Source: Macrotis lagotis
Taxonomy: Eukaryota; Chordata; Mammalia; Peramelemorphia; Peramelidae
DNA length: 64,000 bases
Reading direction: 5' to 3'
Assembly: GCF_037893015.1 (NCBI RefSeq)
Contig: NC_133664.1
Span: forward strand, 128,890,254 to 128,954,253
Shown here: positions 42,921-54,100 of the stretch, in pieces
Layout of the letters: each line of letters begins with the position of its first letter
Position numbering within the stretch: the stretch's first letter is position 1
Made by a program: the position numbers and the translations under genes
The notes under the pieces: generated by a model
The model's database searches: none
Seen by the model: only the letters and a program-made list of their open reading frames with translations
Told to the model about the DNA's origin: nothing

Positions 42921-43047
42921 CTTTTTTGGGAGGGGGTTTGCAAGGCAGTGGAGTTAAGTGACTTGCCCAAAGGTTGCACAACTAAGTCTGAGGCTGGATT
43001 TGAACTCAGGCTTTCCTGACTCCATCCTCTACACCACCTAGCTATCC
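42921..43047 (-). mobile_element. SINE in L1 3'UTR
   Basis: Lacks the TAGGTAATTATT block. CATTTCA duplicated at 42914-42920 and 43048-43054. Confidence 0.92.
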
Positions 43048-43078
43048 CATTTCATTTTATATTAAATGTTCATGAAAG

Positions 43079-43237
43079 GGGGCAGCTAGGTGGTGCAGTG
43101 GATAGAGTACCGGTCTTGGAGTCAGGAGTACCTGAGTTCAAGTCCGGCCTCAGATACTTAATAATTACCTAGCTGTGTGGCCTTGGGCAAGCTACTTAAC
43201 CCCGTTGCCTTGCAAAAAAAAAAACAACTAAAAAAAA
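43079..43237 (+). mobile_element. SINE in L1 3' end
   Basis: Near-consensus. GTTCATGAAAG exact at 43068-43078 and 43238-43248. Confidence 0.98.
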
Positions 43238-43555
43238 GTTCATGAAAGTCTTTCAGGTATTTTTTAAGAGTACCTTGCTTATCTTTTCTTATAATAATAT
43301 TCCATCACAATCATATGCTACAATTTTTTCAGTCATCTCCCAAATGATTGGTATTCCCCTCAATTTCTAATTTTTTGCCACCATAAAAAGAGCTACAATA
43401 AATATTTTTGTCCTTTGTTCTTTTCTTTGATCTTTTTGGGATATAGACCTAGTAGTGATATTGTTGAGCTATGGGGCATGAAATTTTATAGATTTCTGGG
43501 CATTGCTATCCAGAATGTTTGAATTAGTTCACAACTCCACCAATACTGCTTTAGT

Positions 43556-43700
43556 GTCTCAACAACCTCCCTTATTTTATGCATGGAGAAGCTGAGGCCC
43601 AGGATGGTTAAGTGACTTTTCCAAGGCTACGCAGGTAATAAAATGTCAGTTTTAAGATGTGAGTTTTGAACTCATTATATTTGACTCTCATTTATTACCT
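43556..43700 (-). mobile_element. MIR SINE relic
   Basis: 'tgcatggagaagctgaggcccaggatggttaagtgacttttccaaggctacgcaggtaataaaatgtca'. Confidence 0.7.
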
Positions 43701-43939
43701 CTCATTTCTGTATTATAGGAAAATGAAAGAAAAGAAAAAAGTCCTGGGTTTGAATTTCAACTTTATTATAACTGCCTATGTAAAATTGATCAAAGATTTT
43801 TGGTTAGCTAGTAAAACTATGAAATGATTTAGATACTGGTAATTGTTTTATTACTGTATGATCAAAAAAACAAAATATTTTTTTATTTAGGTATTTGTTG
43901 AATGGGTTAGACAAGGACCTAAGTGGAAAGGAGTGAGGT

Positions 43940-44104
43940 ATTTTTTTGTTTGCTTGGTTTTTTAGGTTTTTGCAAGGCAACAGGGTTAAGTGGCTTGCCC
44001 AAGGCCACACAGCTAGGTAATTATTAAGTGTCTGAGGTCGGATTTGAACTCAGGTACTCCTGACTCCAGGGCCGGTGCTCTATCCACTGTACCACCTAGC
44101 CACC
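43940..44104 (-). mobile_element. SINE
   Basis: Near-consensus reversed copy ('tttaggtttttgcaaggcaac ... actgtaccacctagccacc'). Flanking duplication unclear. Confidence 0.95.
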
Positions 44105-44590
44105 AGAAGCAGTTGCTTTTTTTAATCACTTTCATTCCATTCCTAATTTCTAAGTAGGTAGTGAGTAAGAGTAGATGCTCTTCCCTCTGTAACCTTCATT
44201 TTTCTTCTTTTTCTTCTCATTCTCTTTCCCTTCTTCCACCTAAATCTCTAACATGTTTATTAGATGAGTATTCACACATGATTTTACTAACCAATGAATA
44301 GTTTGTGATTTTCAATGCTTGAATGTTGGAGTAATATTCCCTCCTATCTCAACCCCCCTGCCAGATAATTAAAACTTCTGGAATTTTCTTCCCATTTTGT
44401 TTCAACTGTGGCACAGTTCAAGCCTCATCATGTCTTCAGTCAGTTATTTACTTCTTGGAAGACAAGGAATGACCAATGAAGTTGTGGTTAATAAATAATT
44501 GAAATTTAGTGTCTTACAGGCTTATGTAGGATGCTAGTGACTACATAGTAGCCTTTTAAAGTGAATTTAGAAAAAAAAATTAAGATTTTA
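44105..44590. other. Non-coding, no feature recognised
   Basis: No repeat family or exon identified. Confidence 0.4.
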
Positions 44591-44730
44591 ACTGATGGGC
44601 TAAAAATAGCATCTCTGCATTCAAATCCCATCTCTATATTTTACTAGTTTCATAACCATTCATCTGCAAGTCTTTTAGCCTCTCTTAACCATAGATTCCT
44701 TAGCTGCAAAATGGGAGCGAGTGGGGGCCC
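44591..44730 (+). mobile_element. Weak MIR relic
   Basis: 'gcattcaaatcccatctctatattttactagtttcataacc...cttttagcctctcttaacc..agattccttagctgcaaaatggg'. Confidence 0.5.
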
Positions 44731-44925
44731 TTGTGGTACTCACAGGGCTGTGAGACTTATGAACCCTAAAACTGTAAACCTTAAAAATATAGGGTTAAAA
44801 TAAAATGCCCACAAATGCAGTTCAGACATACTGTATTATTCTCTGGGATTTCCGCTTAACCTAGAAGTGAAGGTCATTATGGTAATCTCAACAGAATACT
44901 TATACAGCAGCAAGGGGAAGACAGA

Positions 44926-44926
44926 A

Positions 44927-44962
<36 letters not shown>
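44926..44962. repeat. TA microsatellite
   Basis: Two TA runs separated by CA. Confidence 0.9.
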
Positions 44963-44963
<1 letters not shown>

Positions 44964-45344
44964 TAGCCATTGACTTTTTACCTACTATAAAATTAAGGTT
45001 GAATTCTGTTCTAAAAGAAATCAGCCTTTTTTTCAAGAACATAGTTTTGAAAAACTCATTATAATTATTGTTATTATAATAATAATACTTTGACCCAAAT
45101 GAGATAATGGGATATTCCCAGAGTCTCTATGAACACAACCCATATAGATGTATATAATTATAAAAAATATTGTTAATTAATATTATTAATTAATCATTAT
45201 TAGTTATTATTAACTGTAAAGATTACAAAGGTCTTTTCTTATGAAAAGAACTTTTCAGACTTTATTGCAATGTATAATATGAATGATAATGCTATCTTGA
45301 AAAAATATTTCTGCCCAGGAATTTCCATTTAATGTTTTTCCATT

Positions 45345-45455
45345 AGTCTGTGAACTCTTAGGGCAAGATTATCTTTTGTTTTTCTTTGTATCCTGTGATA
45401 TTCCCTTGTATATAGTGCATATTTAATAAATCTTTGCTATTGACTTCATGTCATT
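45345..45455 (+). mobile_element. L2 LINE 3' end
   Basis: 'ttagtctgtgaactcttagggcaagattatcttttgtttttctttgtatcctgtgatattcccttgtatatagtgcatatttaataaat'. Confidence 0.8.
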
Positions 45456-45965
45456 CTGAATTTTGTAGTTTTAGAGGGCAAGTTCAAGGACCCCTCTAGA
45501 GGTTAGAGATATAGAGTTGTAAAGGCTGAATGTGAGAACTTTTGATCAATTATATCACCAATCCAAAGCTAAGATCAGATGTCATAGTGCAAGGAAAGGA
45601 AACCAAAGTGAGTTATCATACTTATTATTAAAAAGCAGTTATTGAATTCATCCCACATTTGAATTTTTTCCCTTTTATAGATTAATATCTGAAAGATATG
45701 AGATTCATGATAATTTCTAGAAAATAAAATTTATGTTTGAGAACTACCATGATTGACTTTGATCCTAGTACTGTCCAGGAGAAAAATCTTTTTTGCCCTT
45801 TCTTGGGGGAACTGGACCTATCTGTGATTTCCTTATTACAGGAAATTCTCTGTTACACAGATTAGATCACCTCTTCTGAAATTCATATTAATAGAATTGG
45901 AGTAGTGACAAGTTGTGACTTATATAAGGCACCCAGCCTATAAATACATACACATATATCTAATC

Positions 45966-46011
<46 letters not shown>

Positions 46012-46650
46012 TTTTAAAAGGAGCTTAAAAGTTGGTCTTTCTGATTCTAAGACTAGCTCTCAATCCACTTTGCCATGACATCTCATTTTCTATCCACTCT
46101 GACCTAACTCATATTATTTTTACTAGCCATACAGTCAGTGTACTATATAATTTGAACTCAAAGAATCTAAAGAAATAAAAAAGGAGTTTATAATTGGGTT
46201 AAATTTCATATATGAAAATAATATTACTGATTCACTTTTAATAGGACCTACACTCTGAGCCATTTCCACAATTGTAAGGTTAAAATTATGGAATTGTCAT
46301 CTATACTTGGTTACTATTCTGTGAGACACGAAGTTTCAAAATTATCAATTTATTAGCAAAGCTATCTATTACCAATAAATTGGATCTAAGACTTCTCAGT
46401 AGCCAAGGATAATCATGCTGGTAGAATAAGAACAGTTTTATAGTTTAAAGAGAGGAGCTAATTAAAAATATATATATATATATTCATGAGAGTAATACAT
46501 ATTCATAATATTAATGAATAATCATAAAATTAGCAAGAATAAGGAAGTATAACAGGAATAGAAAAATAGGCTAATTGTAGGATTTGCCTTGGGGGCATTC
46601 CTATGTGACTTATAATAAGCCAATCACTAATGGATCATTAATATGAAACT
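45456..46650. other. Non-coding with a TA microsatellite (45967-46008)
   Basis: No exon or other repeat recognised. The TA run has about 21 units. Confidence 0.45.
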
Positions 46651-46897
46651 TTTGTTGTGGTTCAGTTGTTTTTCAGTTGTGTGTAATTCTTTGTGACTCC
46701 ATTTGGGGTTTTCTTGGCAAAGATACTGGAGTGGTTTACCATTTCTTTCTCCATCTCATTTTTTAGATGAGGAAATTGAGACAAACAGGGTGAAGTCACT
46801 TGCTTAGGATCATAAAGCTGCTAAGTGTCTGAGGCTCAGGAAGAGTTTTCCTGACTCCAGACTCAGGCACTCTATCCACTATATCACTTGACTGGAA
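46651..46897 (-). mobile_element. THER-type SINE with RTE-like tail
   Basis: 'gtgtaattctttgtgactccatttggggttttcttggcaaagatactggagtggtttaccatttc' (tail) then 'atgaggaaattgagacaaac' and 'cctgactccagactcaggcactctatccactatatc'. Complete layout in reverse. Confidence 0.85.
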
Positions 46898-46952
46898 GGA
46901 CAGGAAATCTTAATCTCAACCTTGAGAAATGTGTAGAATATTCTATGGTCAC

Positions 46953-47142
46953 ATTTATTTATTTATCCATTTATTTATTTGTTTGTTTATTTATCCAGAT
47001 TCAAGCAAAAATAGCTTTCAAAAATCATTTTTTGGGTAAAGTTTTGAGTTTTACATTTTTCTCCTTCCCTCTCTTCCCTTACCCTCCTTACCTATATTAG
47101 AGCAATCTAATATAGGTTAATACATGTATAATCTATGACCAC
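46953..47142 (-). mobile_element. L1 3'UTR fragment
   Basis: Tail of ATTT repeats, then 'aatagctttcaaaaatcattttttgggtaaagttttgagttttacatttttctcc...agcaatctaatataggttaatacatgtataatc': the common L1 3' end. Confidence 0.8.
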
Positions 47143-48490
47143 TTTCTTAATACCATTTCTCAAATTTGTTTATCACTAAAATTATGGGGAATTTAGCAAT
47201 TAGATAACATCCTGCTAGCCCTCACAGAGTCACATACCCACTCCTATAGAATTGAAGTAACTTAACTAACATATCCTCATATGATTTCAGAGCAAAATTA
47301 CAAAGTTAATTGAAGTTTGATTAGTAGAAACTGTTTGAAATTCTCATTACCCTGAGGATCAAGTCAAGAAGTAGTTATTAAAACATTTACAAACTTCAGT
47401 GCTAAACATTGAACATAAATAAAACCAGCTCCTGACCTCTAGAAGTTGCATTCTAATAAGGGAAAGTAGAATTAAGATGGGTAGGGGTGTACGTGAGGAG
47501 AGTGTAGGTGAAGAAAAGGTACAGATATGGGAGGGAAGGAGAAAAGTTGAAAGAGTAAAGAAAGAATGGGGCCTGGAGTAAGATGAAGGCATGAATATGG
47601 CAGACCTGGATTCTTTTAAAATAAAGGTGAAAAAGGAAATTGACCAATCACAGGGAGGACTGCAAGGGTTTAGGGATTTTTCAGGTGAGAAGGCCCTAGG
47701 GGCCAATTAATTGTCTAGATGAGAAGGATGCTGTGATTTAGGGGACAATGGTTTCCAGAGAATCAGGAGTCCAGGGAGGAAAGAAAATTTGGAAGATCAG
47801 GGATCAGAGGTGTTCATTCAAAAGAAAACTGTCTCGGCATCCATAAGACATTTTCAATTAGAGAATAACATTTTTCTTTGTGGAAATCTGAATGAGTTTT
47901 GTACATTACCTAACATTAATCCACTGAGCTAATGGACCCAAACTTTTATAAACCCAGGATAAGTATATAGTGAACTGTTATTCAATCAACATTTTATTTA
48001 TTGCCTACTATTTGCCTTAAGAGCTATAAAAAGAGTTGAGGAACTAATGCTTACACTCATGAAACAGAAAGCAAAACAAAATAGACCAAGATGAACAAAA
48101 GTGCTGAAGTGGAAAGCAGAATATTCTTTGTAGCAGATAGAAAGAAGACTGTCCAAAATGAAGGATGATAGCTGATGTTCTCCTGTTTGGCACATTATAG
48201 TAGGAAATACCAGGCTTAAATTCAGTCTAAGTTCTCCTTGCTTTCTGGAAAATTCACATAAATTTTTTGGCTCTCCCTTCATACAAGAGAAGAGGTCTGA
48301 ATTTTTTCTTTTTCTTTTATTGGGTATTTACATTACCTTATTATAAAATTTGAATTTATATTATATAATACCATACACATATTTTATGTATTTCTGAATT
48401 TCTAAACTTTTTCCATGTCATCTGCTGGCCATTACCTATTGTCTGAAGCTTTCACAAAACTCCTCACAAATTCCCATTTAATTTCTTTTA
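47143..48490. other. Non-coding; partial old repeat near 47385-47740
   Basis: 'gacctctagaagttgcattctaataaggg' belongs to the unassigned ancient repeat. The 115- and 94-codon minus-strand frames here lack recognisable motifs and are probably chance. Confidence 0.4.
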
Positions 48491-48745
48491 TTTTTTTATA
48501 ATTAGGTATTTTTAATTTATTTTTCCAATTACATACAGTGGTAATTTTCAATAATCATTTTTGCAAGGTTTTGAGTTTTACATTTTTGTCCCTTTCCCCT
48601 CCCCTGGGAAAGCAATCTAATATGGGCTATACAATGTATAATCATGCTAAATATGGATACATTTTAATCATTTTGTGAAAGAAGAATCAAATCAAAACAG
48701 AAAAAAATTAGAGAGAGAAAAAAGACATAATACATTAGACAATTC
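48491..48745 (-). mobile_element. L1 3'UTR fragment
   Basis: 'tttttccaattacatacagtggtaattttcaataatcatttttgcaaggttttgagttttacatttttg ... agcaatctaatatgggctatacaatgtataatcatg ... gtgaaagaagaatcaaatcaaaacag'. Confidence 0.85.
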
Positions 48746-48945
48746 CCATTTAATTTCTTATGCCAACATGTGATATATCAAAACTGCAATGGGAAAAGTT
48801 GCAATGTGGAAGGGATAATTATATAGAGCTTAGAAGAGGAGAAAGGATGAGCCTACTTATCCTCTGGTATAGTGGTACCACATCTGGTATATTTGGTCAA
48901 TTTATAAGCAATTCATTTCAGAAAGGATGATACCAAGTTGGTGTG

Positions 48946-49290
48946 GTCATAGGGTGATCAAAGAGTTGAGGAAACTGTAAAAAAATGTGTTGAAGAGTAA
49001 TGGGCATAGGTCATCTGAAGAAGAGATTTGGGATGATATAGCAAGGGGATGATGTAACAATTCTCTTTAAATATTGTGTGGAGGATGGATTAGATTTGTT
49101 CTATGTGTCTCGGGAAGGCAGACCTGGACCAGTGGGGAGAAATTTGGGGAGGACATTTTTGGTTCATTAAAAGACAAAATAAAATGTCTAACAATGAGTT
49201 TTTTTTTTTTTTTTTGATATGGCTACTTTGGAGGAACAGTGAGTCACTAGAGTTCATCAGAAGCTGGATGAACATTTAACAGGGAAAGTT
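48946..49290 (+). mobile_element. CR1/L3-type LINE 3' relic
   Basis: 'gtaatgggcataggtcatctgaagaagagatttgggatgat', 'aatattgtgtggaggatggattagatttgttctatgtgtc', 'ggcagacctggaccagtgggg', 'cagaagctggatgaacattt' follow the CR1/L3 3' layout. Contains a T17 run at about 49200. Confidence 0.65.
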
Positions 49291-50464
49291 CAAGCTTTTC
49301 AGCATGAGGTTTGACCATGATAGTATTAGGATCCTCTGGTCAAACCTCATGCCAAAAATCTTGAACTTTGAGTTCTAACTCTGTAGTTCTGTTAATTCAT
49401 CTGAAAATTCTGCTTTCAAGATTCTGCAGAAGATCTTAAAATTGGGAAACTGACACATTTCTAGATGTCTAACCATGATCTTATATTAAAATGTGCCAAG
49501 AACTAAAACCTTAATCTCTTATTCCCCTTCTCTCTTAACTCAAGGCCTCAGGTAATAGGATTTGAACACAGACCTCTGTCTCCAGAACCAGTGCTCACTC
49601 TTTCTAATATGTAACTTTCCTGACTGCTACTGTGAATTTAAATTTTGGGTGAAAATACTTTCTTATGTGAGGCTTACCAGTGCTTGAAGCATTTCTCCTT
49701 TACTTTCTCCAAATTCAGAAAGTCAAATACTGTTCACTTATAATTAGAAACTAGACTCTGATAGGGGACTAGCCCCAAACAAGGTTGTGGGAGAAGGAGA
49801 GGACAGATTGACTCATGCTGAGAGTGCTAAACCTAACTCAAAGTCAGGAGGCCAAGAATAAAGTACCTGGTAAATGTGATGGAGCTTTTTACAAGCAATT
49901 TAAAATGTTCCCTCCCCACCACCTGCATGCTAACACCCCACCACCTGCATACTAACACCCCCATAAAAATTCTCCATGATTTCATTTAGAAATTTAAAGC
50001 CTGAAAAGACTTTTGGCTTCTTTGGTCATAAATATAACAAAGGCAGGAGTGTGACTGGCCTAATCCCATAGAGACTGTATTGTTTCTATGCTTTTCCTTC
50101 TGCCCACTCAACAGCTTGGAAGACCTTTTAGAAGGTGGGTGTGGAGGTGGGAAGTGATTAGGAGGCAGGTCTTTAGAGTTAAAGCTGAATAGGCTATCCT
50201 AACCATCAGAGACAATTGGGAGGTAGAGGGAATGACCACCCTGAGCTAGGGTTAGATCTGCTAGGAAAAAATCTGCTAAAGGCCCAGGAGTTTGAAGGCA
50301 AATATAGACAAGACACTTCTCAGGGCTCTAAAGAACTTGGCACATGGATCAAAGGCCTGACACTTAGGACAAAGAATATCTAAGATGAAAGGCCTTCTAG
50401 CAAAGAATACTGATAAGAATGCTTCTTGGCAGAGATTCTACTACAAGTTCTTATTTAAGTTTTG
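49291..50464. other. Repeat-poor non-coding flank
   Basis: No repeat family identified except a short tandem duplication (49914-49963, unit of about 23 bp: CACCACCTGCATGCTAACAC). No exon seen. Confidence 0.4.
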
Positions 50465-50672
50465 CTATGTTACACACACTTTAAATATATTATCTCATTT
50501 GATCTTCACTACAATCCTGGGAGGTAGGTAGTGTTATTATTTCTATTTTATAAGTTGATGAAATTGAGGCAGACTGAGGTAAGGTGACTTCCTTAGGCCA
50601 CAAAGCTAGAAAATACCTGAAGCCAGACAGGCATAGGACTCTATCTTCTTCATCACCTTAGCTGCTGTAGTT
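50465..50672 (-). mobile_element. MIR SINE
   Basis: 'atatattatctcatttgatcttcactacaatcctgggaggtaggtag ... gatgaaattgaggcagactgaggtaaggtgacttcc'. Confidence 0.8.
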
Positions 50673-50999
50673 CTATGAATTCTATTGCTTAGAGCTACCA
50701 CATGTGGAAAACTTCAGGACTTTAAGCTAAAAAAAAAGACATAGTAGAGTCCACTCCCCTTATGAAGGAAGAAATATCACTAGTCAAGAATTCTAACTGA
50801 ACTAGATATAAAGAAAATTATATCATTTAAAGCTCCATGGAGAATTTATACAGCTGTTCTCTGCTAGACCTTAGCAGGTAGGAGGTAGGTAGTAGGTACA
50901 GTAGATACCAGTGAAAACAAAGATGACTTTGGTAGCCCTGTAGTGTTCATGGAATCGGTTGCTCTTCCCTAGATGTATCCTTAGCATATTAGTAGACAG

Positions 51000-51205
51000 G
51001 TGATGCAGGGATCAGGAAGACCTGAGTTCAAAATCTAGCCTCAAAAATTACTATGTGTTCTGAGAAAGACACTTAATCTCTGATTGCCTCAGTGTTCTCA
51101 TTTGTAAAATAGGGATAAGAATAATAATACTTACCTCCAAGGGTTGTTGTGAGGCTCAAATGAGATAATATTTGAAAAGAGTTCAGCATATAGTAGCACA
51201 TCCAC
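51000..51205 (+). mobile_element. MIR SINE
   Basis: 'gatcaggaagacctgagttcaaaatctagcctc ... ctcagtgttctcatttgtaaaatagggataagaataataatacttacctccaagggttgttgtgaggctcaaatgagataat'. Confidence 0.88.
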
Positions 51206-51284
51206 CAGGCTTTAAATGATACAATTTTCTCTTTATCTGGTTTCTTGATTCAGCTAGAATTCTTGACTAGAGTGATATTTGTTC

Positions 51285-51446
51285 CTTTTTTTTTTTTTAG
51301 GTTTTTGCAAGGCAAATGGGGTTAAATGGCTCACCCAAGGCCACACAGCTAGGTAATTAATTATTAAGTGTCTGAGACCGGATTTGAACCAAGGTACTCC
51401 TGACTCCAGGGTCGGTGCTTTATCCACTACAACACCTAGCCGCCCC
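51285..51446 (-). mobile_element. SINE
   Basis: Near-consensus with a 4-bp AATT duplication inside. ATTTGTT flanks at 51277 and 51447. Confidence 0.96.
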
Positions 51447-51724
51447 ATTTGTTACTTCTTAAAGAAAGTGGACTCTGCTATGCCTTTTTAGCTTAAAGTC
51501 CTGAAGCTTTCCACACTCAGTAACTCTAGGCAGTAGAATTCATATATGTTTGTGTGTTTTCTCTTTTAATTGAGGATGTATCCATTTGTGAGATTGTATG
51601 CTCCAGGTCTCTGAAGAAAATATTTTATTGCTACTTTTTTAAATTATACGTAATACCTTTACTTGAACTAATTGTGTCCTTTTTGCCGACTAGCAAAAGT
51701 AAACACATTAATTGGGGCTCATGA

Positions 51725-51965
51725 ACTATGAGTTAGGTAGCACAGTGAATAGAGGACTGGACTTGATTGGATTCAGGAAGACCTGAGCTCAGGTATGGCC
51801 TCAGATGCTTACTAGCCATGTGAACCTAGAAAATTACTTAATTGCTGTGTGCCTCAGTTTATATGTAACATGGGAATAATAATTGAATTGAATCCATTCA
51901 GGTTCCTTATAAATTTTATCTGTAAAGTACTGTAATCTAAAACATAAAGGACTATAAGTTAATAT
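51725..51965 (+). mobile_element. MIR/THER SINE
   Basis: 'ggtagcacagtgaatagaggactggac..gattcaggaagacctgagctc ... gtgtgcctcagtttatatgtaacatgggaataataatt'. Confidence 0.8.
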
Positions 51966-52384
51966 AGCATTATTATTATTACTATGATTGTGTCAACCTG
52001 CAAAATTCCTTTAATCTGAGATAGCTTTGTATATGGGAGTCAAGTTTTGCAAGATAGTGTATCCATCTATATGCTACAATAGAGATCAAACATCACTATA
52101 TAATGCCTACACAGTTACCCAGTCTTTCAATTCATCTGCCTAATATAAGTCACCTAAGACTTCATACTCCAAAAATGTTAGTTGATGTACTTCAACTACA
52201 TAACAAAAATGAGATTTTTATGGTGAATTTTCTTTCATGTACCCATTGGCCAGAACTCTCCAAAGAATAACCAAAGAGCTTTATTTCTAAACCCTTGAGA
52301 CCAGTGTTTATAACTGAAATCAGTTTTATATTAAAAAAAAACAGCAAAGCCCATGTTATTACCATCTTTAAGACAACATAATAG
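51966..52384. other. Non-coding, no feature recognised
   Basis: No repeat or exon identified. Confidence 0.4.
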
Positions 52385-52550
52385 AAACATATAGATCTAG
52401 AAGTCAGAAGACCCAGAAGTAAATTCACTTACTGACAACCAATCTTGGGTCAATCAGTTAATCTCTCTATGACTTATTTTCCTCACCTATAAATTGGGAA
52501 AAGGATATGGCTTAATTAATTTCTAAGTTCCTTTATCATATACCTATCAT
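52385..52550 (+). mobile_element. MIR SINE relic
   Basis: 'agatctagaagtcagaagacccagaagtaaattcacttactgac ... gggtcaatcagttaatctctctatgacttattttcctcacctataaattggg'. Confidence 0.7.
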
Positions 52551-53155
52551 ATACCATGTATTCCATGGTGTTAATAGATTTGAAGTTTTATTTCTTATCA
52601 ATGAGACAAAGGTTTCCTGAATGGAAGAACTCTGACATCCATACAGAGAGCAAAACTGTAGGCCTAAAAAGATTATTTAAAGAGAACCAGTTGCCTCCCT
52701 GCCAGGCCCATCAGAAAAATATCCCTCCAAACCAAACCAATTTGTTTCAAATATCTTTAAAATTTTCCAGCTTTAAAGTTATGTTTTTCAGTTTTCTTAT
52801 GAAGTAGACAATTAAAAGATTTATAATAAATATTAGCTAAATGAATGATGAATTTAGAATGGCTTAAGACTTTATAGATAGTTCTTTTTAAAATTTAAAT
52901 TTGCTGTCCAAAGGAAGGGGGAACAAATTGGCTACTCATTAATACCCCAGTAGAATTAGTTTTTCATGTTGGTTAGTAAAAAGACTGCTTTCCAGTTAAT
53001 GTCAAAATATTTTTACACTGGAGTTGGGGGAGGGAAAGCAGTAAAAAGAAAATCTTATCTTTCCTTAAAGACCTTTAATAGTCACTATTCATTCTGACAA
53101 TTCTTTGTTTTCATTATAACACTGTTTGTTTTTCTCTGCATATTAATAGAGGCAC
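52551..53155. other. Upstream flank of SLC13A1, no repeat recognised
   Basis: Repeat-free for about 600 bp directly upstream of the candidate promoter. The 83-codon frame at 52556 has no known motif. Confidence 0.4.
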
Positions 53156-53324
53156 TATAAAGCAATAAAAAAATCAGATTTAATGTTAACTAATGTTGGC
53201 CACAGTGTTGCAATGACTCAGGATGATAGACTAGAGAAATATTAATCCAAGTTGGTTATTTAATGTCTGCTGTCATTTTTTTTAGACAGTTCATAAGAGA
53301 AATTGGAGATCTTTGCTCACAGTA
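53156..53324 (+). promoter_or_regulatory. SLC13A1: Candidate SLC13A1 promoter and 5'UTR
   Basis: Seen: TATAAAG at 53156-53162, an HNF1-like palindromic stretch TAATGTTAACTAATGTT at 53181-53197, and a perfect AP-1 motif TGACTCA at 53214-53220, all within 170 bp of the exon 1 ATG. If the TATA motif is used, transcription would start near 53185-53190, giving a leader of about 140 nt. HNF1 control is typical of kidney and gut transporter genes; use here is inference. Alternative: the pyrimidine tract ending in TTTTTTTTAG at 53285 could be a 3' splice site, so the ATG could sit in exon 2 behind a non-coding first exon outside the region considered. Confidence 0.4.
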
Positions 53325-53423
53325 ATGAAGCTTCTCGACATCATCTCGGTTTATCGTAGGCTTATCCTCATCATCCTTACCCTGCTGCTTTTATTGCCAT
53401 TGCCTTTAGTAATCCAAACCAAA
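53325..53423 (+). CDS. SLC13A1: First coding exon of SLC13A1 (Na+/sulfate cotransporter NaS1), partial gene
   Basis: Seen: ATG at 53325 opens 33 codons ending in AAA directly before a GTAAGTG donor (53424), intron phase 0. The pattern is M-K, then VYRR at residues 9-12, a hydrophobic run (about 13-28), LLPLP at 23-27, and TK at 32-33. This matches the start of NaS1 as I know it, including VYRR, LLPLP and the closing TK. Family: SLC13 proteins are sodium-coupled anion symporters; NaS1 takes up sulfate at the brush border of kidney and gut. The exon covers the short cytosolic N-terminus and transmembrane segment 1. Start choice: an in-frame TAG lies at 53283-53285 with no ATG between, and there is a purine at -3. 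The paralogue SLC13A4 starts similarly but, as I recall, lacks MK and VYRR. No exon 2 found up to 64000. Confidence 0.85.
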
Positions 53424-53795
53424 GTAAGTGAATGTTGAGAAAAGGTTCTGATGAATTTCTTGACTAGTTTCAATTGCTGTGTGTTTTCGTTGCATGATCT
53501 CCTTGGTTTAAATTTGAAAGGGCTGAAATTGTGGTATTTCAAGTCAAGCTTTACTCGAATCATTGTGCTTTATCCATTTTTGCTTCTTAGCTGATAAGAC
53601 AATTTTGATTAATAGCAGCTCAACTAATTGGAATGTTTAATCAAAATTTTTTCTTCTTTGAAATTTAGGGAAAACAGGGGAAAAAATGAGACAATAAGCT
53701 AAAAGAAGGGATGAATTGAGAAGATGACTTCTAGGAAATATCTTTAAATCAGACTATCTCCTGCATTTCAAGGGAAATGACCTGCTTTGGAGTTC

Positions 53796-53797
53796 AT

Positions 53798-53874
<77 letters not shown>

Positions 53875-53879
53875 TATAT
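53796..53879. repeat. TACATA hexanucleotide array
   Basis: About 13 TACATA units in SLC13A1 intron 1, about 370 bp after exon 1. Confidence 0.95.
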
Positions 53880-53884
53880 GCTTA

Positions 53885-54100
53885 TTTGCTATGAGACCAC
53901 AGTCAAATTATTCCATATCTGAGCCTCTATTTCTTAATCTGTAAAATGGAGGTAATAGTAATTATGCTATTTCACAGGCTATTGTCAGGAAAGTACTTAT
54001 AAAGTTTAAATGTGAATTGTTCTCTGTTCTTCATCTATCAAATGGACACAGCAAGTATTCTTATTATTCACTTGGGGGGAGTAAATGAGATATCAGAAGT
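53885..54100 (+). mobile_element. MIR tail relic
   Basis: 'ctctatttcttaatctgtaaaatggaggtaatagtaat ... tataaagtttaaatgtgaattgttctctgttcttcatctatc ... gggggagtaaatgagatatca'. The last 100 bp have a close relative at 56003-56117. Confidence 0.65.

Larger units (their letters stand above)
42362..43555 (-). mobile_element. L1 3' end (3'UTR and ORF2 C-terminus) with three SINEs
   Basis: Reversed L1 tail from 'tattttcccttaattatatataaaaacatttttt', 3'UTR ('gatataggttacacatatgcag', 'atatatttccatattaggcatgtgaaagaa'), then ORF2 C-terminal sequence ('ttctaattttttgccaccataaaaagagc', 'gggatatagacctagtagtgatattg', 'ccagaatgtttgaattagttcacaactccacc'). 5'-truncated. SINEs at 42414, 42921 and 43079. Confidence 0.85.

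Noticed and set aside
47359..47706. 115-codon minus-strand frame
   Set aside because: Low-complexity Ser/Phe/Leu-rich translation of purine-rich DNA next to an old repeat; no recognisable motif or regulatory context.
53351..53563. 70-codon minus-strand frame across SLC13A1 exon 1
   Set aside because: Shadow of the exon on the opposite strand; the plus strand has the splice donor and the family match.
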